A model generated the notes under the pieces. It was not told where the DNA came from. It did not search any database and saw only the letters and a list, made by a program, of their open reading frames with translations. A DNA stretch of 64,000 bases, from positions 1 through 64,000 of the forward strand of contig JAKCPI010025617.1 of NCBI GenBank assembly GCA_023213315.1, given 5' to 3'. Positions 36,658 through 46,841 of the stretch are shown here, in pieces (the stretch's first letter is position 1; every line of letters begins with the position of its first letter). A program made the position numbers and the translations under genes. The DNA comes from Euborellia annulipes (taxonomy: Eukaryota > Arthropoda > Insecta > Dermaptera > Anisolabididae).

Positions 36658-37009
36658 ACTTGGTAAGTTCTGACAATCAAATTTTTTCAATTTATTAGTT
36701 CATATCACAAATAATAATTACATTTTCTTCTAAGGTCTCTCTCTTTTTTAAATCTCTCACTCTCTCTCTCTCTTTTGACTCAGCTTCTAAAAGTTTATTT
36801 TGAATTGAGTGTACCTTTTTTTTTTTTTTGAATATTTTGTTTTTCTGGATTATAAAAAATTTAACTATAAAATTCAAAGAAAAATTCCTATAACTTCTCT
36901 TTATATCTTTTAGCGTTCTAACATGGATTAATATATTTGACAAAAGGGACTTTTTTACAGACTTTTTTCAAATTTTTTAATATAATGTTTTTTTTTTTTT
37001 AATTTTTCA

Positions 37010-37126
37010 TTTTTGGCCGAGGCCATTGAGTTTTTTTCTTTTTTTAAATTTATTTATGGTATTTTTCGGCATCGTGGCCATTTAGAACCGGTCCCTATTT
37101 ATTTCAATTGATTTGTATCCAAATCA

Positions 37127-37178
<52 letters not shown>
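37010..37178 (-). repeat. SINE family B body with long TA microsatellite
   Basis: It shares TTTGTATCCAA and the GCCATTTAGA region with 14440-14615. A run of about 24 TA dinucleotides follows at 37130-37178. Confidence 0.5.
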
Positions 37179-37180
<2 letters not shown>

Positions 37181-37436
37181 ATTAATATAAATCTTATAAA
37201 ATAAAATACGCTCCACAGTGGATATTTAAAAAAATTCAATTAATTTTTACTTACTCTTATCTTAATATGCATATTAGGGTGGTCCTCCTCCATAGAGGTC
37301 ATATTTTTTCCTAAAACTTTGAACATTCCCTTTGTTTTCGTCCACAAGGGACTAAATTAATTCCAAATTACATTAAAACTAGAAATTTATTATTTAGAAT
37401 CTTTTATTGCTTAAAATTACCTCAAATAATACATAA

Positions 37437-37720
37437 TTAATAGAACGGATAGAGATAGATTAAATTGTTTCATCTGTCAAAGTTCCTCAGCATAAATCTG
37501 TTCATATTTCTTAATTATTTATCACTCGTATTTTTCAATCCGATTATATAAAATTATATTTAACAAATATGTGAGTTGTTTAGTGTTTAGTCAAATCCGA
37601 ATTGAGGGATTCATGAATATCAATCCTATCTATATCTTTTTCAAATGAATAGGTCTCGAAAATTATTTAAATAAAATTATATACAAATTGCCCGAGTTAT
37701 CAAAAGAAATTGAACAGTGC
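37437..37720 (+). repeat. Direct repeat paired with 50715-50985
   Basis: The two share CATCTGTCAAAGTTCCTC and AGTCAAATCCGAATTGAGG with similar spacing, in the same orientation, about 13 kb apart. No coding frame is present. Confidence 0.7.
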
Positions 37721-37949
37721 TTCAAGGGTGTATTTATTTTGCCAAAAACAGACTTTTTACCGACTATTTGACTATTACTTTTAAGGCGACTTTTTTAAGG
37801 TGGGTATTGGAGTTTTGGGTGTTATATTAGAATCGAAAGTCTTTTAATATTTCTTTAACAAAATTTAACTTGGAAATTTTTTGTTTCTTTTTTCTAATTT
37901 CTGACTGTTGAAGGAAGTTTTTATTTTGGGATCTTAATAGCCTATTTGG

Positions 37950-38248
37950 TAGGGTCCGACCGAAACAAGATTTTCAGCCGAAACCGAAACCGAATATTCG
38001 GCTTCAACCTTAGTTTCGGCCGAAACCGAAACCGAAACTTGTATTTCCTATAAAAGTTTTTTTTCATTTTACCTTTTTTTTTTTGAATTTTTTTTTCCCT
38101 CCCGTGAAAATCATTTTACCTTTTTTTTAGGGAGACTAAAATTTTTTTCTCCCTCAAGTGCAAATTATTTGACCTACGGCCGAAACCATGATTTTTGGCC
38201 GAAACTGGCCGAAACCGTAACCGAAACCGAATATTCGGTCGGTTCCTA
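37950..38248. mobile_element. hAT-like MITE with GGCCGAAACC repeats, copy 2
   Basis: The ends are TAGGGTCCGACCGAA and TTCGGTCGGTTCCTA, with a perfect 8-bp TSD CTATTTGG. It is the same family as 3265-3667. Confidence 0.88.
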
Positions 38249-39056
38249 CTATTTGGATTGCATTTTGAATCAATACTCTTTATTAAAATAAAATTTTAAA
38301 TCATACATTTCAATTTCGAGTTTTTTAATCTAAAATTTATTATCAAAATACTAAAAAAATTAAATTGAAATTGGATTATTCTTTTTATAGATGAAGGTTG
38401 GTTGCGTTGATAGGGGGAGGGAGAGGGGTGGAAATGTTTCACTATGAACAATGAATATTTTAAATCATCTTTTAATTTGTTTTCCATCTCTAAATAATAT
38501 TAGATCAGAATTCTATTTTTTTCCAAAATGTAATTTCTTATTACTATCCTTTTTATAGAGAGAGACAAATAAAATTCAGTCGAGTTTTAAACGGGTCAAA
38601 AGTCGCACGCCTTCTGTGCTTAATTTATATTAAAGTGAATATTTATATAACTCACCCATCCCACATCGTCAAAATTAAACTCACCCCCTCTGACCGTCTT
38701 ATTAAAGGTAGACCTAATTAATACTTTCATTTTATTGAAAAAAATGGTTTTTTTTTTTCTTAATTCCGAATCTTTCTAATATCAAACCAAATATTAATTT
38801 CTCTTACTACTATTTGCAAAATAGAGAGAGGAAGTATTTTTTAGTAATCTCCCCTCTCCCAAAATGAATAAATTTTAATGTATTTTCTCTAAAAATTTTT
38901 ATTTTAAATACCTGCCTTACCTTCTGGTTTAATTTTCTTGTCTATCTTTTGTGAAAAAATAATTGCATCTTAAAAAAAAAAATATTTATCTTGTAGATAT
39001 CTATTAATTCTTCTATTTTCTTTCTACTTATTTAATTATTATTGGCAATACGATTA

Positions 39057-39938
39057 GGCCCGGCGCACATTGAACGCAGCAGAGGCGCAGCCGAGGCAGA
39101 GGTCTTTTTGTAATACACGCGTTTCAATAGGGTAGCGCACATTGGACAGAGGGCAGGCGTAGCATAGGAATAACTCAGCAGAGCCTCTGTCTGGTTGTGG
39201 TAGCAACACAGTTTCCTACGTCCTCTGTCGCCTCTGCGAGCTTTTTAACTTTAACTTTTATTTATTTTTATTTGATTTATTAGCTTTTTATAAGTTAATA
39301 GTATGGAACAACTAATCCAATTAGTCCAAGATCATCCCGTGTTGTACGATACAACCCACCCGGATTACATGCGGACAAAATTGAAGGATGATCTGATGAT
39401 CTCAAGGTGGGATCCGATTGCTTCAGAGCTAAATTTTACGAATGGTGACAAAAACAAATAAAATAAAATTGAATCCTTCTGAATCTTCTCGATTGGCCTC
39501 CTCAACATGAAATATGCTAATAATATATGATAATATATATATAATAATTATGCTAATAATTTAAATTTAACACGAAAATTAAATATTTTGTGATTGAATT
39601 TCATTTTAATATGTTTAATTCTCAAATGCAATGATTGAATTTCAATATATTAAAATGATTATTTTTTTTTCTTTAAATAAAATACAATTTAGCGGTGGCA
39701 AAAATGGCTGGTGGCCTAATGCCAACAGTTCTTTTAAATAAATAAATAAATAAAATACAATTTTAAAACTAAATTCATAAATATTTAAGATTTTTTCCTC
39801 CATTTCAAATGACATGTTTGCAACAGAGGCAACGCAGTACTGCGTTCAATGTGCGGTGACCTGACAGAGGCCTATTCCTATGCTGCGCCTCCACTCTACC
39901 TCGGCTGCGCCTCGGCTGCGTTCAATGTGCGCCGGGCC
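39057..39938 (+). mobile_element. PIF/Harbinger-like element carrying a MADF remnant
   Basis: The ends GGCCCGGCGCACATTGAACG and CGTTCAATGTGCGCCGGGCC are perfect inverted repeats, flanked by TTA on both sides, the classic Harbinger target duplication. Additional inverted blocks (GCGCAGCCGAGGCAGAG) follow. It is about 880 bp. There is no DDE transposase, but the second Harbinger protein is partly preserved (39303-39461). Confidence 0.87.
39303..39461 (+). pseudogene. MADF-type DNA-binding domain remnant of a Harbinger element
   Basis: A 52-codon frame starts MEQLIQLVQDHPVLYDTTHP and continues with DYMRTKLKDDL and WDPIASEL. This follows the MADF pattern (LI..V..+P.LYD..H.DY...........W..IA..L). 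PIF/Harbinger elements often encode a Myb/MADF-like partner that helps the transposase bind its ends. The frame stops at TAA before the last part of the domain, so this is a truncated copy. Confidence 0.7.
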
Positions 39939-40078
39939 TTAGGGTGGTTCACTCCTAATTAGATTATTTAAAAAATTTGCGATTAAATTAAAGTTACTAT
40001 TTATTTTCTTAAAGTAATTTTTTAAATCTAAACTTATTACTCATAAATATTTAGGAAAAAAGTGAGAATCTTGTAATT

Positions 40079-40958
40079 CAGTGGTTCCCAACCTGGGGGC
40101 GATTTGGGTTTTCAGGGGGGCGATAAATAAGCGGGGGGGCGATTGGGGGGCGATGAGTATTCAAAGGGAGAAAAATTATTAGTTTACTAAAAAATTAATT
40201 ATTAAATTATTAAAAAAATAAAAATCAAAGAGAAAAATCTCCTATTTAGAGGATGGTCAGGATAGAAGAGGACAAAATATTATCATAAAAATAAAATAGT
40301 CTGAAAATAATTCCAATCTAGAATTGAAACTTCACTTTTAGCTCAAATCTTAAATTTCAATTTAAAAAAATCATTTTCTTGAATTTTTTTTTCTCATGAG
40401 GCCCGGACCCTTTAAGCTCAAATCAAGTTTGATCTTTTTCACGACTCAGGATAGCTAAAAATGCAGATTTCAGTGGCTAATTTTCAAAAAATTTTCCATA
40501 TCCCCAGATTCCCCCGGAAATCCTCTGTCCAGATCTGGCCTCGATAAACTTTGTAACTCTTTGTTTAGGAAATTTTGAAAAAATTTTATATAACTTTATT
40601 TAAATAAATATTGTAAGCTATGTATAACTATTTCAAAAGTTGTGTCAAAAACTGTGTAAAAAAGTGTTGGCATGAAGGCACAATAGCCTTTTACATACTA
40701 AAAAAAAACTTTTTTTTTTTTTTTTTGGGGGGGGCGTATTACTAAGTAGCCCCGGGACCTGTCAAGTCTGTCTGCGGCCCTGTATATAGGCCTACGGTAA
40801 TAAAATTGTTTAAAATAATAAAACTGCTTTATTATTTACACTTTACTTCAAATTAAAATTAGGCATACAATGAAAATATAAAGGGGGGGGGGGGGAGCGA
40901 TAGGTGTTAGTCAACCTCCGGAAAGGGACGATGGGTCAAAAAAGGTTGGCAACCACTG
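40079..40958. mobile_element. hAT-like element, CAGTGGTTCCCAACCTG ends
   Basis: The ends are CAGTGGTTCCCAACCTG and GGTTGGCAACCACTG, with a perfect 8-bp TSD TTGTAATT. It is 880 bp with no transposase. A GGGGGCGA motif occurs near both ends, and a G-rich segment near 40725-40790 may be a nested insertion. Confidence 0.88.
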
Positions 40959-41237
40959 TTGTAATTGTTCACATTTCAATTTAATTATTATTTTCTCTAA
41001 TTTGTTCATTTGCCAGAATATTTTGTTAACGCTGGATTCCGCAACAAGAAACAAGATCTTAAACTCATGCGATGCACGATGACATGCATTCGTGGAAACC
41101 CGACTTAACGCAAACATTTTTCAAAATTGATATCTTCAAATTTGGGAAAATAATAATTAAATTGAATATCTATTTGCATAATGACATAATATAACACTTT
41201 TAAAAATTTTTTTTATTTTTTTTATTTTTTTTTTCAG

Positions 41238-41298
41238 AAGCCAGAGGCTTCTTGTCGTTAATCGAGATGAACTCAACGTTATTTCGAGTTGCCATTTG
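41238..41298 (+). other. Splice-flanked cassette, C type, plus strand
   Basis: It lies between TTTTCAG and GTGAGT. The second half (GATGAACTCAACGT...GAGTTGCCATTTG) matches the minus-strand C cassettes ending at 51349, 52730 and 54614. Confidence 0.5.
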
Positions 41299-41397
41299 GT
41301 GAGTTTATTTTTCAAAAAATATATTCTTTGGGAATGACGAAATTTCACTTATAATTTAATTCTTATTTCAAGCAATTTAAAATTGAAAACAAATTTT

Positions 41398-41943
41398 TAC
41401 TTTCTCTTACCTAGAGTTAAGCTCGCTACGCCACTGTTCATGTCAAAAATTCGATGTCAAGACTTTGATGGATATACACGTTTTGAGGTCTCCTGTATCC
41501 AAAAAAGTGGTTTTCGCGACATGGTCTGTCTGTGGGTGGGTGTGTGGGTATGTGGGTGTGTGTTCAATTTTAATTTGAAGGAATTGAGCTATGAAGCTGA
41601 AATTTTATATATAAGTTAAACACCCTCCGGGAGCGTGAAAAAAAAGCTTTTAATCAAAATCGGCCAAAGAGTACTAGTACTTTACTGATGTAGTTTTTCA
41701 GTTTTTTTTTTCGATTTTCTCAAAATTTGCTCCAACGATTTTTTTAGATAGGAGAAATGGTTGCCATGGTAACAAAATATAAATATTTTCCAACACTTAG
41801 AAATTTTACATCTGCATTCAAATGTTCGGTACTGTCGGGGTCTAAATATATGTCGGCACAAAAAATCTGGTGTGACAAGCTTTTACTTTCGGTAATCGAA
41901 AGTTGTGTGCTATGCGACAGTCACACCAGATTTTTTACTTTCT
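41398..41943 (+). repeat. Dispersed repeat X, near-complete copy
   Basis: It runs from TACTTTCTCTTACC to the terminal hairpin with TCTGGTGTGAC/GTCACACCAGA. The last bases repeat the first (TTTTACTTTCT). A right-end remnant of the CAGTGGC hAT family (41414-41433) replaces the usual TA-rich spacer. Confidence 0.7.
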
Positions 41944-42030
41944 AAAATAAATAAGATTTGGTGGCTGTGAATGTAATGGATTTTGATAGGGCAGGTTCAG
42001 CCAAATAAAAAGCCTTTATATGCTTCTCGA

Positions 42031-42079
42031 CTCCGGAGACGTTTCGAGATATTTTTAATGTCTCATCATCAGTCCGTCT
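42031..42079 (-). ncRNA. Hammerhead-ribozyme-like motif of a Penelope-like element
   Basis: The minus strand reads CGGA, CTGATGA, T, GAGA...TCTC, GAAACGTC, TCCG. Stem I (CGGA/TCCG), stem II (GAGA/TCTC) and a two-pair stem III (AC/GT) can all form. It lies 460 bases downstream of the GIY-YIG frame of the same element, as expected for Penelope-like elements. Confidence 0.62.
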
Positions 42080-42540
42080 ACAAAATGTACATATAAATAA
42101 GTGATTATTTTTCGATATACAGTAAAAAGTATAAAATTCATTGTAATAAGATAAAAACACACTTACATCGAAAATTAGCATAAAGGTAGTCGTTAATATA
42201 CAGCATATGTACATATAAATTTTATATAATGAATACGCCTCGAAGCGTTCATGAGAGGAAATATTCTCAATAGTTAAAATTCATTGCTCTCATGCATTTA
42301 TATATGATTTTTTAAAAAGTTTATTTCCAGAGCATCGAAAAGTTAATCCCGGTCAAAGTATTAATACAGGCAAAAAATAGAACAAATTATTTTCTTCATT
42401 TCTTTACTCAAATATAAAATATCTAAATTTGACATTTCGGTTTTTATTTTTTGACCAAACCAAATGGCTCAAGCCCACAATTCACCATATAAAATTGATA
42501 GATAAATTAATTAGTTGTTTATTTATTTTTATTTTTATTT

Positions 42541-43062
42541 TTAGCGCATGCCTGCCCCCGAGAAGAGAATCGCATCATACACGTTGCCCAGGGTCTCACA
42601 ATCTGTGTGGAAATTAATGGCTTTACCCCCAAATGTTTTAATATAGCATTTTTCAAGCGTTAGGCGTTTGTCTGTATTTGTTTCTTTGGCTATTATCATT
42701 GCATTGTCATAATCGAATGAATGATTGTGTTCTAAACTGTGAAACGCCAACGCTGTTGATCTTTTTTTATTTCTAATGCTATATTTATGTTCCTCCCGAC
42801 GGATTGAAAATTTACGCCCCGTCTGACCCACGTAATAGGAACCAGGGTGTGGACAATCTAGACACTTAAACGCATATACAACACCTGTCTGATTGTCTAA
42901 AGTGATTTTGTCTTTTGTGTTGTATAGGCGCATCAATGTGCTGTTGGATTTAGGGGCCAATACGATGTTAAAATCTTTAAATAGTTTTTTCATACTCTCT
43001 GTAACACCTGGAATGTATGATACAGAATAATATGTTCGGGGTGGATGGTCAACACTTTCCAC
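42541..43062 (-). pseudogene. Penelope-like element, GIY-YIG endonuclease end
   Basis: A 173-residue frame reads the C-terminal part of a Penelope-like polyprotein. It has a linker, then VYAFKCLDC, then GSYYVGQTGRKFSIRREEH, the GIY-YIG endonuclease core with its arginine. This nuclease nicks target DNA during Penelope retrotransposition. The reverse transcriptase that should precede it is missing: upstream of 43062 the sequence changes to repeat X. The frame itself has no internal stop. It is a 5'-truncated copy, with its 3' region and hammerhead motif kept down to about 41945. Confidence 0.82.
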
Positions 43063-43120
43063 AACATTGTGTTTTTACTTTCTCTTACCTATGTATATAA
43101 GTAATATATACAGTATATAG

Positions 43121-44270
43121 GGATGCGCTTTTACATTAGATGACCAACAAAGGTGTTTCAAACTATCAACAATTACGAGTATATTCAATGCCGAGCTCAA
43201 GGCAATAGAGTTGTCTCTGTTAGCGTTGAAAAATTGTCCCATAAATAAAGTTTTAATTATGTCTGACTCTCTTAGTGCTCTTTCGGCAATCGATGACATT
43301 TTTTCGCAACATGTTTTGGTACAAAAAATTCACTGCCTATATAGAATCCTTATTGCCGAGGGGAGGTCAATCCTTTTTGTGTGGGTTCCCAGTCACAAAA
43401 GCATTTCGGGAAATGAGACAGCGGACTTTTTGGCAAGAAACGGTGCAAATAGGGTTAATTTTGATTTTATGGAGAATATTCTACAGGATGTTAAGACTTT
43501 TATCAAAAAAGAAATTATTAGTGATTGGAGGAAGGAGTGGAGTCATCAAACAGATAATCTTCTGAAACAGATTATGCCTGAAATTAGTCAAACTAGGAAA
43601 CTATCTGGAAAGAGGAAGGAACAAGTTAAGATAACTCGACTCAGAATTGGGCACTGTTTCTTTTCCCATGGTTTTATTATTAATAAAAAAAGATCCCCCC
43701 TGGTGCCCAATGTGCAATGTAAGGGTCAGTGTGAAGCATGTGTTAAAGGATTGTCTTATGTATAAATCTGAGCGAGGAAACAGTTTGGGAGATCTTAGCT
43801 TCAAGGAGATGCTTGGTAACAAAGAAAATTACAAGGATGTTCTTGAGTTCCTGAAAGAAATTAACCTGTTTAATAGAATTTGATTCTCACTCCTTTATTA
43901 TAGCTTTAGTTTATTATAATTGTTTGAAATATTGTCATGCGTTATTTATTATTTATTGTATTTATTTATTTGTTAATTATATTTATTAGCTAGTATTTAT
44001 TGTTGACTGTTTATTAATTTATTTATATTATTGTTGTTATTTATTAAAAGAAATAATGTTATCCTTCGATTTGAAGATTATCTGTGATATGATTATGATA
44101 TTGAAAATGTTAAATTATATAAAAAAATTTTTTTTTTTTTTCTTTTTTTTAATCTGTAACCGTCTTGTAGCAAAATGAAATGTGTATGTTCTCCTTTGTA
44201 CCGTGAGGCGCAAATGGCCCTGGTAGCTGAAGCGCCCTCCAATCTCTGAATAAATTCAAAATATACAGTA
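43121..44270 (+). mobile_element. 5'-truncated non-LTR retrotransposon with 15-bp TSD
   Basis: Both borders carry ATATACAGTATATAG (43106-43120 and 44271-44285). The element holds the RNase H end of ORF2 and a 3' UTR ending TGAATAAATTCAAA. It was inserted into repeat X. Confidence 0.85.
43124..43883 (+). pseudogene. Non-LTR ORF2 fragment: RNase H and CCHC end, frameshifted
   Basis: The frame opens in the RNase H domain (FNAELKAIELSLLAL; MSDSLSALSAI; FVWVPSHKSISGNETADFLAR), with the acidic catalytic residues E, D and D in place. It then reads TRLRIGHCFFSHGF and, after a shift in the A-rich stretch near 43690, the cysteine-histidine motif CPMC...VKHVLKDC. An RNase H plus this C-terminal motif is typical of I/Jockey-group non-LTR elements. 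The reverse transcriptase is absent through 5' truncation. Not functional. Confidence 0.8.
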
Positions 44271-44742
44271 TATAGGCCTACTTATAGAAAGTATGGATTC
44301 ATGTCAAGTCGAGATTTAGATGGATCTTCACGTTTTGAGGTCTCCTGAATCCTTGCCATTGAAATATTCTGAAGTCCACATTACTCTTGTATATTTGGAA
44401 TTGAGCTATGAAGCTGAAATTATATATTTAAGTTAAACACCCCCGGGACCGGAAAAATAAGCTTTTAATCAAAATCGCCCAAAGAGTACTAGTACTTTAC
44501 TGTTGTACTTTTTCAGTTTTTTTTGATTTTCTCAAAATTCGCTTTAACGATTTTGATTAAAATTCAAAAATCAGTTATTTTTTAGATGCTCTTTAAAATG
44601 TATATTCTCGTTTTGCCCTCAAAATTGTTTGAAGCTCACTTTACTCTTGTGCTTCATAGGAAAGATAGAAGAAATGGTTGCCATGGTAACAAAATATAAA
44701 TATTTATATTCATACTTATAAATTGTATATCTTGAATTCTAA

Positions 44743-44939
44743 GGGTGCGTACACACCTGCGCTCTGCTCCGCTCGTGAGCAGTTCGCGGCTCGAAGTTCG
44801 TTGCTCGTTGAAATTATTTATTTTGACGAACCTGCCAACGATCCAAAGAGATGGATCGCGGCGAGCAGCTCGCGAGCATCTCAAAACAACAACAACAAGC
44901 AGCTCGCGAGCGGAGCAGAGCGCAGGTGTGTACGCACCC
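44743..44939. mobile_element. PIF/Harbinger-like MITE with long inverted ends
   Basis: The inverted ends start GGGTGCGTACACACCTGCGC and extend over about 30 bp with perfect pairing. TAA flanks both sides. Inner AGCAGCTCGCGAGC repeats extend the palindrome. It is 197 bp and non-autonomous, nested in repeat X. Confidence 0.8.
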
Positions 44940-45149
44940 TAATATATCGGCGGAAACTAAATATATGTCGACACAAAAATCTGGTGTGACAAGGACAGAA
45001 CACAACTTTCGATTACCGAAGGTAAGAGAAAGTTGTGTGCTGTGCAGATTCTTCTTTTATTAAAATCAATTCGTGATAAAATAGAAAATTTTTTTCAATT
45101 CTCAATTCAAAATTGTCTTTTTTTTTTAAATTTTTAACTAATTAAATAT

Positions 45150-46841
45150 ATAAGGAGATTTAACCGCGCCTTTCAGTTAACCCTTTCGGAGGCTTAATAT
45201 AAACTTCACTTTCCAATACTCCATTTAAAAACGCAGTAGGGATATCCATCTGCCTGTACAGTCCAGTTTGCCAACAACGAATAGACCAGAAATGTTCTAA
45301 TTGTTGCCATTCTTGCCACTGGAGCATAAACATTTGTAATGTTCTCCTCCTGTTGCTGAAACCCCTTCGCCAACAAGTCGTGCCTTTTTCGTTCCATCTT
45401 CTTTCTTCCTAAAAACCCATCTTGTATCTATTACTGTTTTTTCCTTTTGGTAAATCTACAGTTGTCCAAGTTTTTAATTTAATTTGAGAGTTTAATTCTT
45501 TCACGATTGCTTCTTTCCATTCTTTGTCTTTGAATGCTTCTTTAAACGTTGACGGTTGATTGTCGGCTGTTAGACAACAATACGTTGTGTATATTTCGAA
45601 CTCTTCAAAATGTTTTGGTCTTTTCACTACTCTTCCAGATCTTGTTACTTGCTCTTCTTCATATTCTTCATTTTCATTTTCATTTTCTTCAACATCTTCA
45701 ATTTGCCCTTCATTTACATTTTCTTCAATATTTACTCTACTTTCTGTTTCTGAACTTTCTTCTTGTTCCTCTCTTTGTTGGACAATTTCATTTTCCTCTT
45801 CCATATTAATTTCTACTATATTTCTATTTTCTTTCTTTAAAATTTGTTTATCTTCTATAAAGACAACATCTCTACTGTAAATAATTTTACAATTTTCAGG
45901 ATTAATCAATCTATATCCTTTAACTTTATCACCATATCCCAAAAAAATTAATTTCTCCGACTTCGAATCCCATTTCTTCCTAAGTTCTTTTGGAATATGA
46001 GACATGGCAGTACATCCAAAAGTTCTTAAATAAGACAAATTCGGTTTCCTGCCATACCATATTTCGAAAGGTGACTTAAAATTTAATGAACTCGATGGAG
46101 ATCTATTTACAAGGTAAGCAGCTGTATTAACTGCTTCCCCCAAAATTCTTTTCCCAAACCACTATCCAAAAGCATTGTTCTGGCTTTTTCAACTATTGTT
46201 CTGTTCCCTCGTTCCGCAACACCGTTTTGTTGAGGACTATATCTTACCGTCTTTTGATGCACGATTCCAAATTTCTTTAAAATTTCTTCAAATTTTCTAT
46301 TTACAAATTCTGTTCCATTATCAGATCTAATAATTTTGATTTTCTTTTCAGTTTGTCTTTCAACCATTTGTTTAAATTCTATAAAAGTTTCGGCAACTTC
46401 ATCTTTTTTGGCTAAAAAATAAATAAATACTCTTCTTGAAAAATCATCTATTAAAATCATATAGTAACGACTACCTCCTATCGAAGTAGTTTCCATTGGA
46501 CCACATAAATCTATATGAATCAATTCTAAAATTTGTTTTGATTGCCGATTACTTCGGCCAAACGGTAATCTACATTGTTTTCCTTGAATACATATTTCAC
46601 AAGGTTCATTTTGTTTTAAATTAAAATTTATACCTGTACTCTTTTGAGTAATTCTCATATTATTTCTATTCATATGGCCTAACCTGCGATGCCACAACAA
46701 TTGATTTTTTTCAACTGAATAGACAGTTTCGATTTCGACTTCTTTACTAATATTCATTTTATAAATTCCATTTATTTCTTTGGCTGTAGCAACTATCTTT
46801 CCTTCAGAATTTAAAATTCTCCCTCCATTTTTATCAACTAT
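45150..46841 (-). pseudogene. Ty1/Copia polyprotein fragment: integrase to early reverse transcriptase
   Basis: Read in order on the minus strand: the GAG-pre-integrase region (LLWHRRLGHMN); the integrase core with HIDLCGPM, DDFSRRVFIYFL, IRSDNGTEFVN and QQNGVAERGNRT, so the D, D and E residues are present; the glutamate-rich spacer; and the first part of the reverse transcriptase (AKGFQQQE, VYAPVARMATIR). Frameshifts occur near 46130, 45405 and 45255. The reading ends at a stop near 45155. Protease, most of the RT and both LTRs are missing. The upstream side is interrupted by the ISL2EU-like insertion, and a short stretch continues beyond it at about 47989-48030. Confidence 0.85.

Larger units (their letters stand above)
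43070..45050 (+). repeat. Dispersed repeat X, copy split by two insertions
   Basis: The head is 43070-43120 and the body resumes at 44271, after a non-LTR element. A further MITE (44743-44939) sits near the end. It closes with the TCTGGTGTGAC hairpin at 44979-45050. Confidence 0.65.

Noticed and set aside
43075..43299. Minus-strand frame over the RNase H segment
   Set aside because: Antisense to a recognisable RNase H domain; no motif of its own.
45549..45880. Plus-strand frames antisense to the Copia spacer
   Set aside because: Mirror of the glutamate-rich region on the minus strand, where the Copia motifs are read.
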